Source: Herbaspirillum rhizosphaerae_A
GTDB lineage: Bacteria; Pseudomonadota; Gammaproteobacteria; Burkholderiales; Burkholderiaceae_D
NCBI RefSeq assembly: GCF_046025915.1
Contig: NZ_JAQQFR010000018.1
Coordinates: 23,082-87,081, forward strand
Length of the DNA stretch: 64,000 nt
Direction of reading: 5' to 3'
Every line of letters starts with the position of its first letter. Positions within the stretch are counted from its first letter, which is position 1. Both the position numbers and the translations under genes were made by a program. Below, piece by piece: positions 23,839-33,100 of the stretch. The notes beneath the pieces are model-generated. The model was given only the letters and a program-made list of their open reading frames with translations, made no database searches and was not told the origin of the DNA.

Positions 23839-25137
23839 TTATTTGATGGCAGCGAACGCCGTACGTGCAGCTGCAATGGTTGCTTCAATCACGGCATCAT
23901 CGTGCTGGGCCGAAACAAAGCCTGCTTCAAATGCCGACGGCGCCAGATAAACGCCCGCGTCCAGCATGGCGTGGAAGAACACGTTGAACTTGTCCTTGTT
24001 GCCCTGCATGACTTCGGCATAGCTGGTTGGTACGCTCGGCGCGAAGTACAGGCCAAACATGCCACCCACCGTATCGGCCGAGAACGCCACGTCAGCAGCC
24101 TTGGCAGCTTCGCAAAGGCGATCGGTGAGCTTGCGCGTCTGTGCACTCAGCTTGGTGTAGAAATCGGCTTCCTGGACGATCTGCAACGTTGTCAGGCCTG
24201 CCGCAACGGTCACCGGGTTACCGGACAGGGTTCCTGCCTGGTACACACCGCCGAGTGGCGCCAGATGCTTCATGATGTCTGCGCGGCCGCCAAAGGCTGC
24301 AACCGGCAAACCACCGCCGATCACTTTGCCCAGTGCAGTCAGATCCGGAATGATGTCGTAGAGCGATTGTGCGCCGCCCAATGCTACGCGGAAGCCGGAC
24401 ATGACTTCGTCGAAAATCAGGATGGCGCCGTATTCGGTACAGAGACGACGCATGGTTTGCAGGAATTCGGGTGTCGCACGCACCAGGTTCATGTTGCCGG
24501 CCACAGGCTCCACAATCACGCAGGCGATGTCGTTGCCGGCAGCCTTGAAAGCCTCTTCCAGCTGTTGCGTGTTGTTGTAATCCAGCACAAGCGTGTGCTT
24601 GACGAAATCTTCCGGTACGCCCGAAGAGGTTGGATTGCCGAAGGTTAACAAGCCGCTACCGGCTTTCACCAGCAGAGAGTCGGCGTGACCGTGGTAGCAG
24701 CCTTCAAATTTGACGATCTTGTCGCGCTTGGTCGCGCCGCGTGCAAGCCGCAGGGCGCTCATGGTCGCTTCAGTGCCGCTGGAAACCAGGCGGACTTGTT
24801 CAATCGATGGCACCAGTTTGCAGATTTCCTCGGCCATCTCGATTTCGCCTTCGGTCGGCGCACCAAAGCTCAGTCCGCGTGCCGCGGCTTCCTGTACGGC
24901 CCGCACGACTTTAGGATGGGCATGGCCGACAATTGCCGGCCCCCACGAGCCAATGTAGTCGATATAACGGCGGTCTTCGGCATCCCAGAAATACGGGCCC
25001 TGGGCCTTGGTGATGAAGCGTGGTGTGCCGCCGACGGAGCGGAAGGCTCGCACCGGCGAGTTGACGCCGCCGGGAGTGGTCTGCTGAGCGCGGGCGAACA
25101 GGGATTCGTTGGTAGTGCCGGAGCTTTTTTGGTTCAT
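23839..25137 (-). CDS. hemL: Glutamate-1-semialdehyde 2,1-aminomutase
   Basis: This 432-residue PLP enzyme makes 5-aminolevulinate, the first committed tetrapyrrole intermediate in the C5 pathway. TPGGVNSPVRAFRSVGG at the N-terminus, VRLVSSGTEATMSALRLARG, FDEVMSGFRVALGG and the PLP-lysine loop TALGKVIGGGLPVAAFGG are diagnostic. It is followed upstream on the same strand by thiD with a 28-bp gap, so the two may share a transcript. The start ATG is supported by the conserved N-terminal pattern. Confidence 0.95.
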   Translation of the reverse strand: MNQKSSGTTNESLFARAQQTTPGGVNSPVRAFRSVGGTPRFITKAQGPYFWDAEDRRYIDYIGSWGPAIVGHAHPKVVRAVQEAAARGLSFGAPTEGEIEMAEEICKLVPSIEQVRLVSSGTEATMSALRLARGATKRDKIVKFEGCYHGHADSLLVKAGSGLLTFGNPTSSGVPEDFVKHTLVLDYNNTQQLEEAFKAAGNDIACVIVEPVAGNMNLVRATPEFLQTMRRLCTEYGAILIFDEVMSGFRVALGGAQSLYDIIPDLTALGKVIGGGLPVAAFGGRADIMKHLAPLGGVYQAGTLSGNPVTVAAGLTTLQIVQEADFYTKLSAQTRKLTDRLCEAAKAADVAFSADTVGGMFGLYFAPSVPTSYAEVMQGNKDKFNVFFHAMLDAGVYLAPSAFEAGFVSAQHDDAVIEATIAAARTAFAAIK

Positions 25138-25165
25138 ACGGGGATGTGAGATGTCGTCAGTTGGT

Positions 25166-25990
25166 TCAATTGGTTTCGTCTGATTCGCGGGCCCAGAAAT
25201 AGCGGTCCGGAATCAGTTTGCCCATGCCCAGGCGTTGTGCATGGGCAAGAGCGGCAAGAGTGAATTCCTGGGCTTCGGAGACGGCTTCTGGAATTTCCAG
25301 TCCATTGGCCAGCATGGCGCAGATGGCGGCAGACAAGGTCGTGCCCGCGCCCGTAAACGATCCCGGCAGGCGTTGCCAGCTGTCGCGGCGGATGATGCCG
25401 GTATCGTCGAACAGCGCGTTGACGACTTCATGCATCTCGCCGGGCATGCCGGTCACGAAGAGATATTCGCAACCCATTTCGACGATGCGCGTGGCATCAA
25501 GCTGCAGAGCATCTCCCGGCACCGGCTCGCGCCAGGTTTCCGCCAGGCGGTTGAGTTCTACTGCGGAAGCCAGCATCAGCGTGGTTTGCGGGATCAGCAA
25601 CTCGCGGATGGCGATCAGATTATCGTCGTCATCGCCGTCCTGCGACGGCATTGCGGTGATGAAAGGATCCAGAATCAGCGGGATATCGGGGTAATCTGAG
25701 ACAATTTCGGCAATCGCGGAAATATTCTCAATGCTGCCGACCGCGCCGACCTTGAACGCGGCGACCGGCATGTCTTCAAGAATGACCCGTGCCTGATCTG
25801 CCATCCAGTCGACGTCGATGACCTGAATGTCTTCGATGCGCGCCGTATCGCTCACCAGCAGGGATGTGATGATGGACAAGCCGTGGCAGCCCATGGCGGC
25901 AAAGGTCGCGAGGTCGGCCTGGATGCCGGTTGCCCCGACAGGGTCGGCTGCGCCAAAAGTTAATATCAGAGGAGAAGTTTGGTTTTGCAC
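25166..25990 (-). CDS. thiD: Hydroxymethylpyrimidine/phosphomethylpyrimidine kinase
   Basis: This 274-residue ribokinase-fold enzyme phosphorylates the pyrimidine precursor of thiamine. The N-terminal ILTFGAADPVGATGIQADLATFAAMG and the C-terminal anion hole in LPGSFTGAGTTLSAAICAML fit ThiD. Classical ThiD has GSDSSGGAG where this has GAADPVGATG, a divergence worth noting. The start codon is GTG; no strong ribosome-binding site is visible. It is divergent from the rubredoxin gene across 62 bp. Confidence 0.82.
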   Translation of the reverse strand: MQNQTSPLILTFGAADPVGATGIQADLATFAAMGCHGLSIITSLLVSDTARIEDIQVIDVDWMADQARVILEDMPVAAFKVGAVGSIENISAIAEIVSDYPDIPLILDPFITAMPSQDGDDDDNLIAIRELLIPQTTLMLASAVELNRLAETWREPVPGDALQLDATRIVEMGCEYLFVTGMPGEMHEVVNALFDDTGIIRRDSWQRLPGSFTGAGTTLSAAICAMLANGLEIPEAVSEAQEFTLAALAHAQRLGMGKLIPDRYFWARESDETN

Positions 25991-26052
25991 GACGAGTAGA
26001 TTAAGATATCTGGTTTACCATTTTACTTGATTGATTTGAGGGATAGTCAGCC

Positions 26053-26238
26053 GTGAGCGATAGCAAAACAGAATTTAAGACCTGGATGTGCCTGATCTGT
26101 GGTTGGATCTACGACGAAGAGGCCGGCCTGCCGGATGAAGGCATTGCTCCCGGCACGCGTTGGGAAGATGTGCCAATCAACTGGACCTGTCCCGAATGCG
26201 GCGCCCGTAAGGAAGATTTCGAGATGGTCGCGCTCTAA
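26053..26238 (+). CDS. Rubredoxin
   Basis: This 61-residue one-iron electron carrier binds Fe(SCys)4 through CLICG and CPECG, with the usual WIYDEEAGLPDEGIAPGT core between them. The GTG start at 26053 follows GAGGGA. Its electron partner is unknown. A 15-bp hairpin separates it from the pil-chp operon, so it is probably transcribed apart from it. Confidence 0.95.
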   Translation: MSDSKTEFKTWMCLICGWIYDEEAGLPDEGIAPGTRWEDVPINWTCPECGARKEDFEMVAL

Positions 26239-26279
26239 CGCTGCAAGCCATCCGGCGGCAGACTCGTGTTGCCGCATCG

Positions 26280-26321
26280 CAGGCCTGCTTTCCCGCCAAA
26301 TAAGGGGGGAAGGCAGGCCTG
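26280..26321 (+). terminator. Long hairpin between rubredoxin and pilG
   Basis: CAGGCCTGCTTTCCC (26280-26294) pairs with GGGAAGGCAGGCCTG (26307-26321), 15 bp including one G-T pair, followed by TTCCGTTT. The T-tract is interrupted, so termination may be partial. A -10-like TATAGT (26351-26356) and a GATAGG-C-CCTATC palindrome (26362-26374) lie between it and pilG. Confidence 0.6.
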
Positions 26322-26397
26322 TTCCGTTTATGGGCGGTTGTTCATTTTGCTATAGTCGGCTGATAGGCCCTATCGGGCGGCACCCGGAAGGAACGCA

Positions 26398-26808
26398 ATG
26401 TCCGAGATCGTAGCGCGGGTTTCTCTGAACATTCTTGTCATTGACGACAGCTACACCATCCGACGCTCGGCCGACCAATTTCTGCGCCAGGCAGGTCACC
26501 GTGTCTTTTTGGCCACCGATGGTCTTGACGCGCTCGGGTCAATTACAGAAATGAATCCTGATTTGATCTTTTGCGACATCCTGATGCCGAGGTTGAGTGG
26601 TTATCAGGTTTGTTGGTTAGTTAAAAAAAATGCAAGATTTCATGCAACTCCAGTCATTATGCTGTCGTCCAAGGACGGTCTGTTTGACCGCGCACGAGCA
26701 ACAATCGTGGGTGCAACCGCGTTCATGACGAAGCCGTTTTCGGAAGAGGGCCTGTTGGAGGCCGTCAATACTTATGCGGAAAGGCGTAGCATCGTCGTCG
26801 AGTCCTGA
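26398..26808 (+). CDS. pilG: Twitching motility response regulator PilG
   Basis: This 136-residue stand-alone receiver domain has its acidic pocket at Asp16-Asp17, the phospho-acceptor at Asp60 (IFCDILMP) and the conserved Lys at 112 (FMTKPF). It should be phosphorylated by the ChpA kinase encoded downstream and promote type IV pilus extension. GYQVCWLVKKN matches PilG rather than PilH. It is the first gene of the pilGHIJ-chpA operon. Confidence 0.9.
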   Translation: MSEIVARVSLNILVIDDSYTIRRSADQFLRQAGHRVFLATDGLDALGSITEMNPDLIFCDILMPRLSGYQVCWLVKKNARFHATPVIMLSSKDGLFDRARATIVGATAFMTKPFSEEGLLEAVNTYAERRSIVVES

Positions 26809-26842
26809 TCAGCGTATCTCTCAAGCATGGAGCAAGGGCTCA

Positions 26843-27211
26843 ATGAAAATAAAGAAAATACTCGTTGTCGACGATTCTCCAACTGATCGATATCTGTTAG
26901 CGGATATTCTGAAGAAAAAAGGATTTGAGGTCGAGACCGCGGAGGATGGGGATATGGCGCTCAACAAGATTCGTCTGTTCGAGCCTCATTTGATTTTGAT
27001 GGACATCGTCATGCCGGGGAAAAACGGTTTTCAAATCACGCGTCAGATTGCGCGTGATCCCGATCTGAAGCATATTCCCGTGATGATCTGCAGTATCAAG
27101 GCGCAGGAGACGGATCGTATCTGGGCGTTAAGCCAAGGCGCACGCGACTACATCGTCAAGCCGGTCAACGCAGACGACCTGATGGCAAAAATAGGTGCGA
27201 TTGCAGGATAA
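26843..27211 (+). CDS. pilH: Twitching motility response regulator PilH
   Basis: This 122-residue receiver domain has Asp10-Asp11, phospho-acceptor Asp54 (LILMDIVMPGKNGFQ) and a conserved Lys in DYIVKPV. In Pil-Chp systems PilH opposes PilG, favouring pilus retraction or acting as a phosphate sink. The ATG at 26843 is preferred because it begins directly at the receiver fold; the frame is open back into pilG. Confidence 0.9.
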   Translation: MKIKKILVVDDSPTDRYLLADILKKKGFEVETAEDGDMALNKIRLFEPHLILMDIVMPGKNGFQITRQIARDPDLKHIPVMICSIKAQETDRIWALSQGARDYIVKPVNADDLMAKIGAIAG

Positions 27212-27250
27212 GCCGGCCGGCGGCCGGTCGAAAGATTGGGGAGAAACGCG

Positions 27251-27805
27251 ATGACACAGAACGAGGCCGTAAATGTCCCGCAGGCACAGTGGAAAAGCAG
27301 CCGGCTGCGTGAGTTTCAGGCGCGTCTGCTGGAACGGATGGAAGCCGCGCGCGACGGCTCTGGTATGCGCGACAGCCGCCTCGGCGTTATCGTGGGTGAT
27401 TTGCACTGTTTGCTGGATCCACGTGAGGCAAGCGAAATAACCCGGCTCATGCCGGTGACCAAAGTGCCGTTGACCAAAGACTGGTATCTGGGGCTTGCCA
27501 ATGTGCGTGGCAATCTGGTCGGCGTGGTCGATCTGCAGCGCTTCCTCGGCGGTACGCTGCAGGTACGAGGCAAGGAAAGTCGCGTTATTGTCGTCTCAGC
27601 AGCCTTGTCCGGCACCAGCGCGCTGATGGTAACGCAGGTATTGGGTCTGCGTCATGTTCAGGAAATGACTTTGAAAGAAGATGCCGAGGATGCGTCGGAA
27701 ATCGTTACGGGAAAGCGCTATCTTGATCGCGACCAGCAGGAGTGGGTGGAAATCAGTCTGGCCGCAGTCATCGGCGATGCACGTTTTTTGCAGGTCGGGT
27801 TGTAG
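27251..27805 (+). CDS. pilI: CheW-like adaptor PilI
   Basis: This 184-residue cytoplasmic adaptor couples the PilJ receptor to the ChpA kinase. A CheW domain covers about residues 35-180: GVIVGDLHCLLDPREASEI, PVTKVPLTKDWYLGLANVRG, GVVDLQRFLGG. The ATG at 27251 follows GGGGAGA; an in-frame ATG at 27236 lies too close to that site. It lies between pilH and pilJ as in Pseudomonas. Confidence 0.9.
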   Translation: MTQNEAVNVPQAQWKSSRLREFQARLLERMEAARDGSGMRDSRLGVIVGDLHCLLDPREASEITRLMPVTKVPLTKDWYLGLANVRGNLVGVVDLQRFLGGTLQVRGKESRVIVVSAALSGTSALMVTQVLGLRHVQEMTLKEDAEDASEIVTGKRYLDRDQQEWVEISLAAVIGDARFLQVGL

Positions 27806-27884
27806 GGCAATTTTGTAAGGCCGCCTGGTAAATCCATGTTGTATCCGGCCTGCCGGTGCGAGCAGGTAATAAGGAGTCTGAGTT

Positions 27885-30098
27885 ATGGCATTCAAGTTGC
27901 CGCAGTTATCAAAACATAAAACGACAGCAGCGACAGAGAAGTCGGCAAGCATGGCAACGGCCGTCAGTTCCAAAGCAGAGAAATACATGCAGCGTTATCA
28001 GCATACGCGCTTGCCTTTCATCGGGCGGCAGTCGTTGCGCGCGCAAACACGTATCTTGCTGATGCTGCTGATTTTCGCATTGATCTCCATGTTCTTTTTC
28101 CTCTGGCTGGGTTCCAAGCACTATATCCACGCCAGTCTTCAGGCGCATATCACCAGCGATCTGGTGATGCATTCCCAGCGTATCGGCAAGGCTGTGCCCA
28201 ATGCCATTCAAGGTAATCGTGAAGCTTTCAACCAACTGAGCGAGAGCCGCAGGGAATTCAATCAAGGGATGAGTGTGCTGCTGCAGGGAGGCGAGTATCA
28301 GGGATATTCCATCCGCAGGCCCGAGCCGGATATGCGTGTGGTGCTGACAGATGTGCAAAAAATATGGGATCACACCGACAAGGCTGCAGTCACCATACTC
28401 AAACTGCAACCTGAGCTCACCGGATTTGGTGTCACCCTGGCGCGCTTGCGTTTGTTGTCCCCCAATCTGCTCGACCTGAGCGAGCAGATTTCCATGTTGC
28501 AATCGCAAAGCGGCAATGCTCCACGCGAGGTCGCCGCTGCCGGCCAACTGGTGTTGCTGACCTTGCGGCTTGGACGCAGCGCCAATGAGTTCCTGACGTC
28601 GGAAGGAGTCAACCCGGAGACCGCCTTTCTGCTGGGTAAGGACGTCAACACGTTTCACGACATCATCGATGGTTTCATGAACGGTAGCGAGATCCTTGGA
28701 TTGAGCCCCGTGCGTGACAAGGACTTGCGCGACAAGTTGGGCGAGTTGGAAAAGGTATTCGGCGAATATCAGCCGCTGGTCGCCAACATTCTTGGCAATC
28801 TGCAGAATTTCATTGCTGCCAAGCAATCCGAGCAACTGGTTTTTCTTGAAAATGAAACGCTCAAGCAGCGTCTCACCATCTTGCAGAACGATTACCGGCG
28901 TGCGCAAGAGACGCGCTCATGGACTTTCTGGATCATGCTGTTGTCCATGGCGACGGCCTTGATTTGTGGAGTCGGTATCGCCTGGGTACAGTTGCAGAGC
29001 AGCCGGCGCAACGCCGAAGAAGCCGAATTGCGCCGTCAGGAAGCCGAGGCGCAACGATTGCACGCGCAGCAGCAGGAAGAGCGCGCCATGCGCACCAACG
29101 CCATCAATCAGGCCGCTATTTTGCGCTTGATGAATGAGCTACAAAAAGTCGCGGACGGTGACCTGACAGTGCACACGACCGTATCGGAAGACATCACCGG
29201 CGCCATTGCTGATTCCGTCAACTACACCGTTGAGGCTTTGCGCGGTCTGGTCGGTCAGGTGACACGCACGGCATCCCAGGTAGCGGCGGCTTCCAATCAG
29301 GTGCGCAACAACGCGGACGAACTCACCACTGCGGGCCAGACCCAGGCTCGTCGGATTCTGGAAACCGGGCAATCCATGCTGGAGATGTCGATTCAGATTA
29401 CCGACGTTTCGATCTCGGCGAACAAGTCTGCAGATGTCGCGCGGCATTCGGTGGTGGTGGCAGAACGCGGTGCCAAGGCAGTGGAAGACGCGGTCAAGGG
29501 CATGAATGAAATTCGCGAACAGATTCAGGAAACATCGAAGCGCATCAAGCGTCTCGGCGAGTCGTCGCAAGAAATCGGCGAGATCACGGAGTTGATTTCC
29601 GATATTACCGAACAGACCAATGTGCTGGCGCTCAACGCCGCTATCCAGGCCGCCTCGGCGGGTGAGGCCGGACGCGGATTTTCTGTCGTCGCAGAAGAAG
29701 TCCAGCGGCTGGCCGAGCGCTCCAGTGCGGCGACTCGCCAGATCGGCGCGTTGGTGCGCATGATTCAGGCAGACACACATGACGCCGTCGCCGCAATGGA
29801 AAAATCGACCGCCGGTGTGGTGGAGGGCACCAAGCTGTCCGATGCGGCAGGTGCTTCGCTGTCGGATATCCGGCGTGTTTCCAATCAACTGGCGGAATTG
29901 ATTCAAGACATTTCCTCTTCCACTGGCAATCAAGCCACATCGGCCAATAGCGTGGCGCAAAATATTCAAAACATCCTCAGTGAGAATGAAAGCATTGAGG
30001 AACGTCGGGAGGAAGTGATCTCGCTGTTTAACGAACTGCACGATCTCGCTGAATTGCTTAAAAATTCAGTGTCTCGTTTCCGGGTCACCATCTCCTGA
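27885..30098 (+). CDS. pilJ: Methyl-accepting chemotaxis protein PilJ
   Basis: This 737-residue inner-membrane chemoreceptor serves the pilus chemosensory array. Membrane helices lie near residues 55-75 (ILLMLLIFALISMFFFLWL) and 345-365 (FWIMLLSMATALICGVG), with a periplasmic PilJ-type helical sensor between them. HAMP and a long coiled coil follow, with the conserved hairpin tip NVLALNAAIQAASAGEAGRG and VVAEEVQRLAERS. The C-terminus lacks an obvious CheR pentapeptide. A GGAG site lies upstream of the ATG. Confidence 0.93.
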   Translation: MAFKLPQLSKHKTTAATEKSASMATAVSSKAEKYMQRYQHTRLPFIGRQSLRAQTRILLMLLIFALISMFFFLWLGSKHYIHASLQAHITSDLVMHSQRIGKAVPNAIQGNREAFNQLSESRREFNQGMSVLLQGGEYQGYSIRRPEPDMRVVLTDVQKIWDHTDKAAVTILKLQPELTGFGVTLARLRLLSPNLLDLSEQISMLQSQSGNAPREVAAAGQLVLLTLRLGRSANEFLTSEGVNPETAFLLGKDVNTFHDIIDGFMNGSEILGLSPVRDKDLRDKLGELEKVFGEYQPLVANILGNLQNFIAAKQSEQLVFLENETLKQRLTILQNDYRRAQETRSWTFWIMLLSMATALICGVGIAWVQLQSSRRNAEEAELRRQEAEAQRLHAQQQEERAMRTNAINQAAILRLMNELQKVADGDLTVHTTVSEDITGAIADSVNYTVEALRGLVGQVTRTASQVAAASNQVRNNADELTTAGQTQARRILETGQSMLEMSIQITDVSISANKSADVARHSVVVAERGAKAVEDAVKGMNEIREQIQETSKRIKRLGESSQEIGEITELISDITEQTNVLALNAAIQAASAGEAGRGFSVVAEEVQRLAERSSAATRQIGALVRMIQADTHDAVAAMEKSTAGVVEGTKLSDAAGASLSDIRRVSNQLAELIQDISSSTGNQATSANSVAQNIQNILSENESIEERREEVISLFNELHDLAELLKNSVSRFRVTIS

Positions 30099-30102
30099 CA
30101 TC

Positions 30103-33100
30103 GTGGCTACGATGTCAACCAACCCGGTGTCAGACACCTTCTTGTATCCCGCTCCCGACGATGGTGCTGCCGCTGCCGTTAACTCTGCGGCTCTGATCTT
30201 GCTTGCTCCCGGTCTGCAAGAGATGGTCGTTGACGCGTGCAGTGCATTGGACAATGCCAAGACAGCAGAAGAGATCCTCCGGATCGGTGTGGTCATGCAA
30301 ACCATCGTTAAGGCGCTACTCTTCATCGAGGAGCCGTTGCTGGCGTTTTTTGTCAATGCCATTGGACAGATGCTTGGGGACGGGGGTGACGGCGATCTCC
30401 GTGTAAAAGCTGTGGCGGCCGCAAAGCGGGCGTGCCTGTCGCTGCGGCATTATCTCGATGCGGTGGATCGGCTACCGAGGCCGTGTCCCTTGCAGCTATT
30501 CGCTGCTTATAAGACTGTGGCGGCCGTAAGTAATCAGGAGAAGGTTCATCCTGTTGAGTTGGCGCTCCCCGATCGTTTCAGCGAGAACGAACTGCAATTT
30601 CCACCGTGCGAGGTCGCAACAGTCACATCATCTGACGCGACTCTGTCGGCGTGCCGAAGCGAATTCGAAGCGGCGCTGCTTAACTACCAGCGAGCATTGG
30701 ATGCGGATGTCGGCACTCAGTTTTTGCAACGCATGGCGGAAATCGTTCAACAGATAGTCCGTATGCCGATTGTGTCTCCTCATATAAATTTTTGGCGCGT
30801 CATCGATGTCGCCGTTGGCTTGTTCGCCATTGGTGAGGTAGACGTTGATCAATATGCGAAAAAATTTCTCGGACAGGTCAATCTGCAGTTGCGCCGCCTT
30901 GTCAGCGGTACCTGTGAAGGCGATACACGGTTGTTGCGTGAAGGTCTGTTTTTCATTGCACTGGGGCCGGCATCGAACGATAAGGTGCGAGCATTCAAGC
31001 AACTCAACGACCTACCTGATTTGTATCAGCGCGACTATCAACAGCCTTTCGATACAACCTCTAACACAATGCGTGTCGTCCCATCTGCTCCTGATAGCCG
31101 TGAAGCTGAATCTGCAGAATTGGCTACTGCATTGGCGCGGCTGGAGTCGTCAATCGAGAGCAACGTCAACGGCAGTTGCAACTTGTCAGAAATTGCCAAC
31201 GCGATACACGATTTTTCCCTCGTTGCCGAGCGCCTGAAGTTTGACGCATCAGCAAAGCTGTTGCGCGCCGATGCCATCAGTCTTGAAAGGGCTGCTAAAG
31301 CTGGCGAAGTTTTGACCGTGGAATCAACGGTGCTCAGAGCTTCCATTCATCACCTCGCAGCACTGAGTTTGTCGCTATCTCTGGCACAGAATAGTTCACC
31401 TGTCCTTTATCGCAGCAAGCACGAAGAGTTCATCGAGAGCAGCGCCGGCACTCCAGAATTACTTGCGCGATCTGAACAGCATGAAGAGGTCGAAGCGATC
31501 AAGCAAGCTGAAGGAGCAACATCGATCAATATCGAGAGTACGACAGCAGCAGAGCCGACCGAGGAAGACCTTGACCAAGAATTGCTTGAGATATTTCTCA
31601 TGGAAGCCGATGACATTCTCTGCACCATGGACAAGGCTCTGACCGCTTCCCGTAGTGCGCGTGAAGACATGGCGCATGTCACCGTCTTGAGGCGATGTTT
31701 TCATACACTGAAGGGCAGTTGTCGCATGGTCGGACTGCACGCGATGAGTGACGGCGCCATGGCAGTGGAAAGTTTTTTGAACGACTGGTTGGCAGAAGCA
31801 TCTCCAGGAACCGAGGCGGGTTACACGCTGCTGGACTATGCCAAGCGTGAAGTCGCGATCTGGATTGATGAGATCCGTCAGCACGGAAAATCCCATCGGC
31901 ATCCCGATGCAATGATCGTTGCGGTACAGAGTGCCAGACAAGACGTAACTGTCGATCTGCAGGACGGCGCGAGGAAGGCAGCAGAAGGTATTGCGCTTGC
32001 CTCGCAAGATTCAGAGGAATCCATTCGCGTTGGCGATATGGAGATTTCGGTGCAATTGCACCAGATCTACTGTGCTGAATCGGAGAACCTACTTGCTGTC
32101 GTAGCTGCTCATCTTGAACAATGGAGGCACGTGTTGCCCGAGGTAATTGATCCGGAAATGCTGCGTGCTACGCATTCACTCAAAAGTAGTTCGGCGTCGG
32201 TGCAATTTGCTGCACTGAAGACGCTGGCGCATACCTTGGACGACGTGATGCAATTTGTCGAGCATTCGCCAGCTGTGTTGGACGCTGATGCCTGTCGCTC
32301 TCTCGTGCAGATTGTGCAGCAACTGCAATCCATGCAACAGCTGTTCGCATCTCGTCGGATGCCGCCTGCGCGGGAGGATTTGCAACAGCAACTGTTGTCG
32401 CTGCTGGAGACGCTGAAAGTGCGTCGCGAGGAGGCCTCCAGTCGCGAACAAGAGATATCGCATCGGCATGACGAAGTGAGCGTCCCTGAGTTGAATGAAG
32501 ATGACCTCGGCCTGGGTTTGAACTCGTGCGATGACACTTGCACTGATCTTATCGATCCAGAGTTGCTTGAGATTTTTCTGGAAGAGGGGCGCGACCTGTT
32601 GCCGCAAATCGGCGAGAGCTTGCACCAATTGCAGAAATCACCGGATGATCGCCGTTTGATTCAACATCTCCTGCGTCCACTGCATACCATTAAAGGCAGC
32701 GCACGCATGGCCGGTGCAATGCACCTCGGACAGTACATGCATGAACTCGAAACCAGCATTGATGAGATGGTGCGTGACGGCGTGTCATCCAACCTGCGGA
32801 TCGATGATTTGCTGGCACGCTACGATCACGGATTGCAGTTGTTTGAGGCGCTTCAGAAGCCGTCTCCAATGCTACCGCCCGCGTCACCACAATTGTTGGT
32901 TTCCGACGAACAACCGCAGGCGATGCCGGGGCCGCGTATTGTCGCGCCCGGAGTTGAAATAGGCGCCGGTAGCAGCGCAACGATCGAGGCGGATACCGGC
33001 AAAAGCGTCAATGCTGCGCCGCTGGTGCGCATCCGTGCCGGCATCCTGGACAATCTGCTGAATCAGGCTGGCGAGATGTCAATATCAAGGTCGGGTCTGG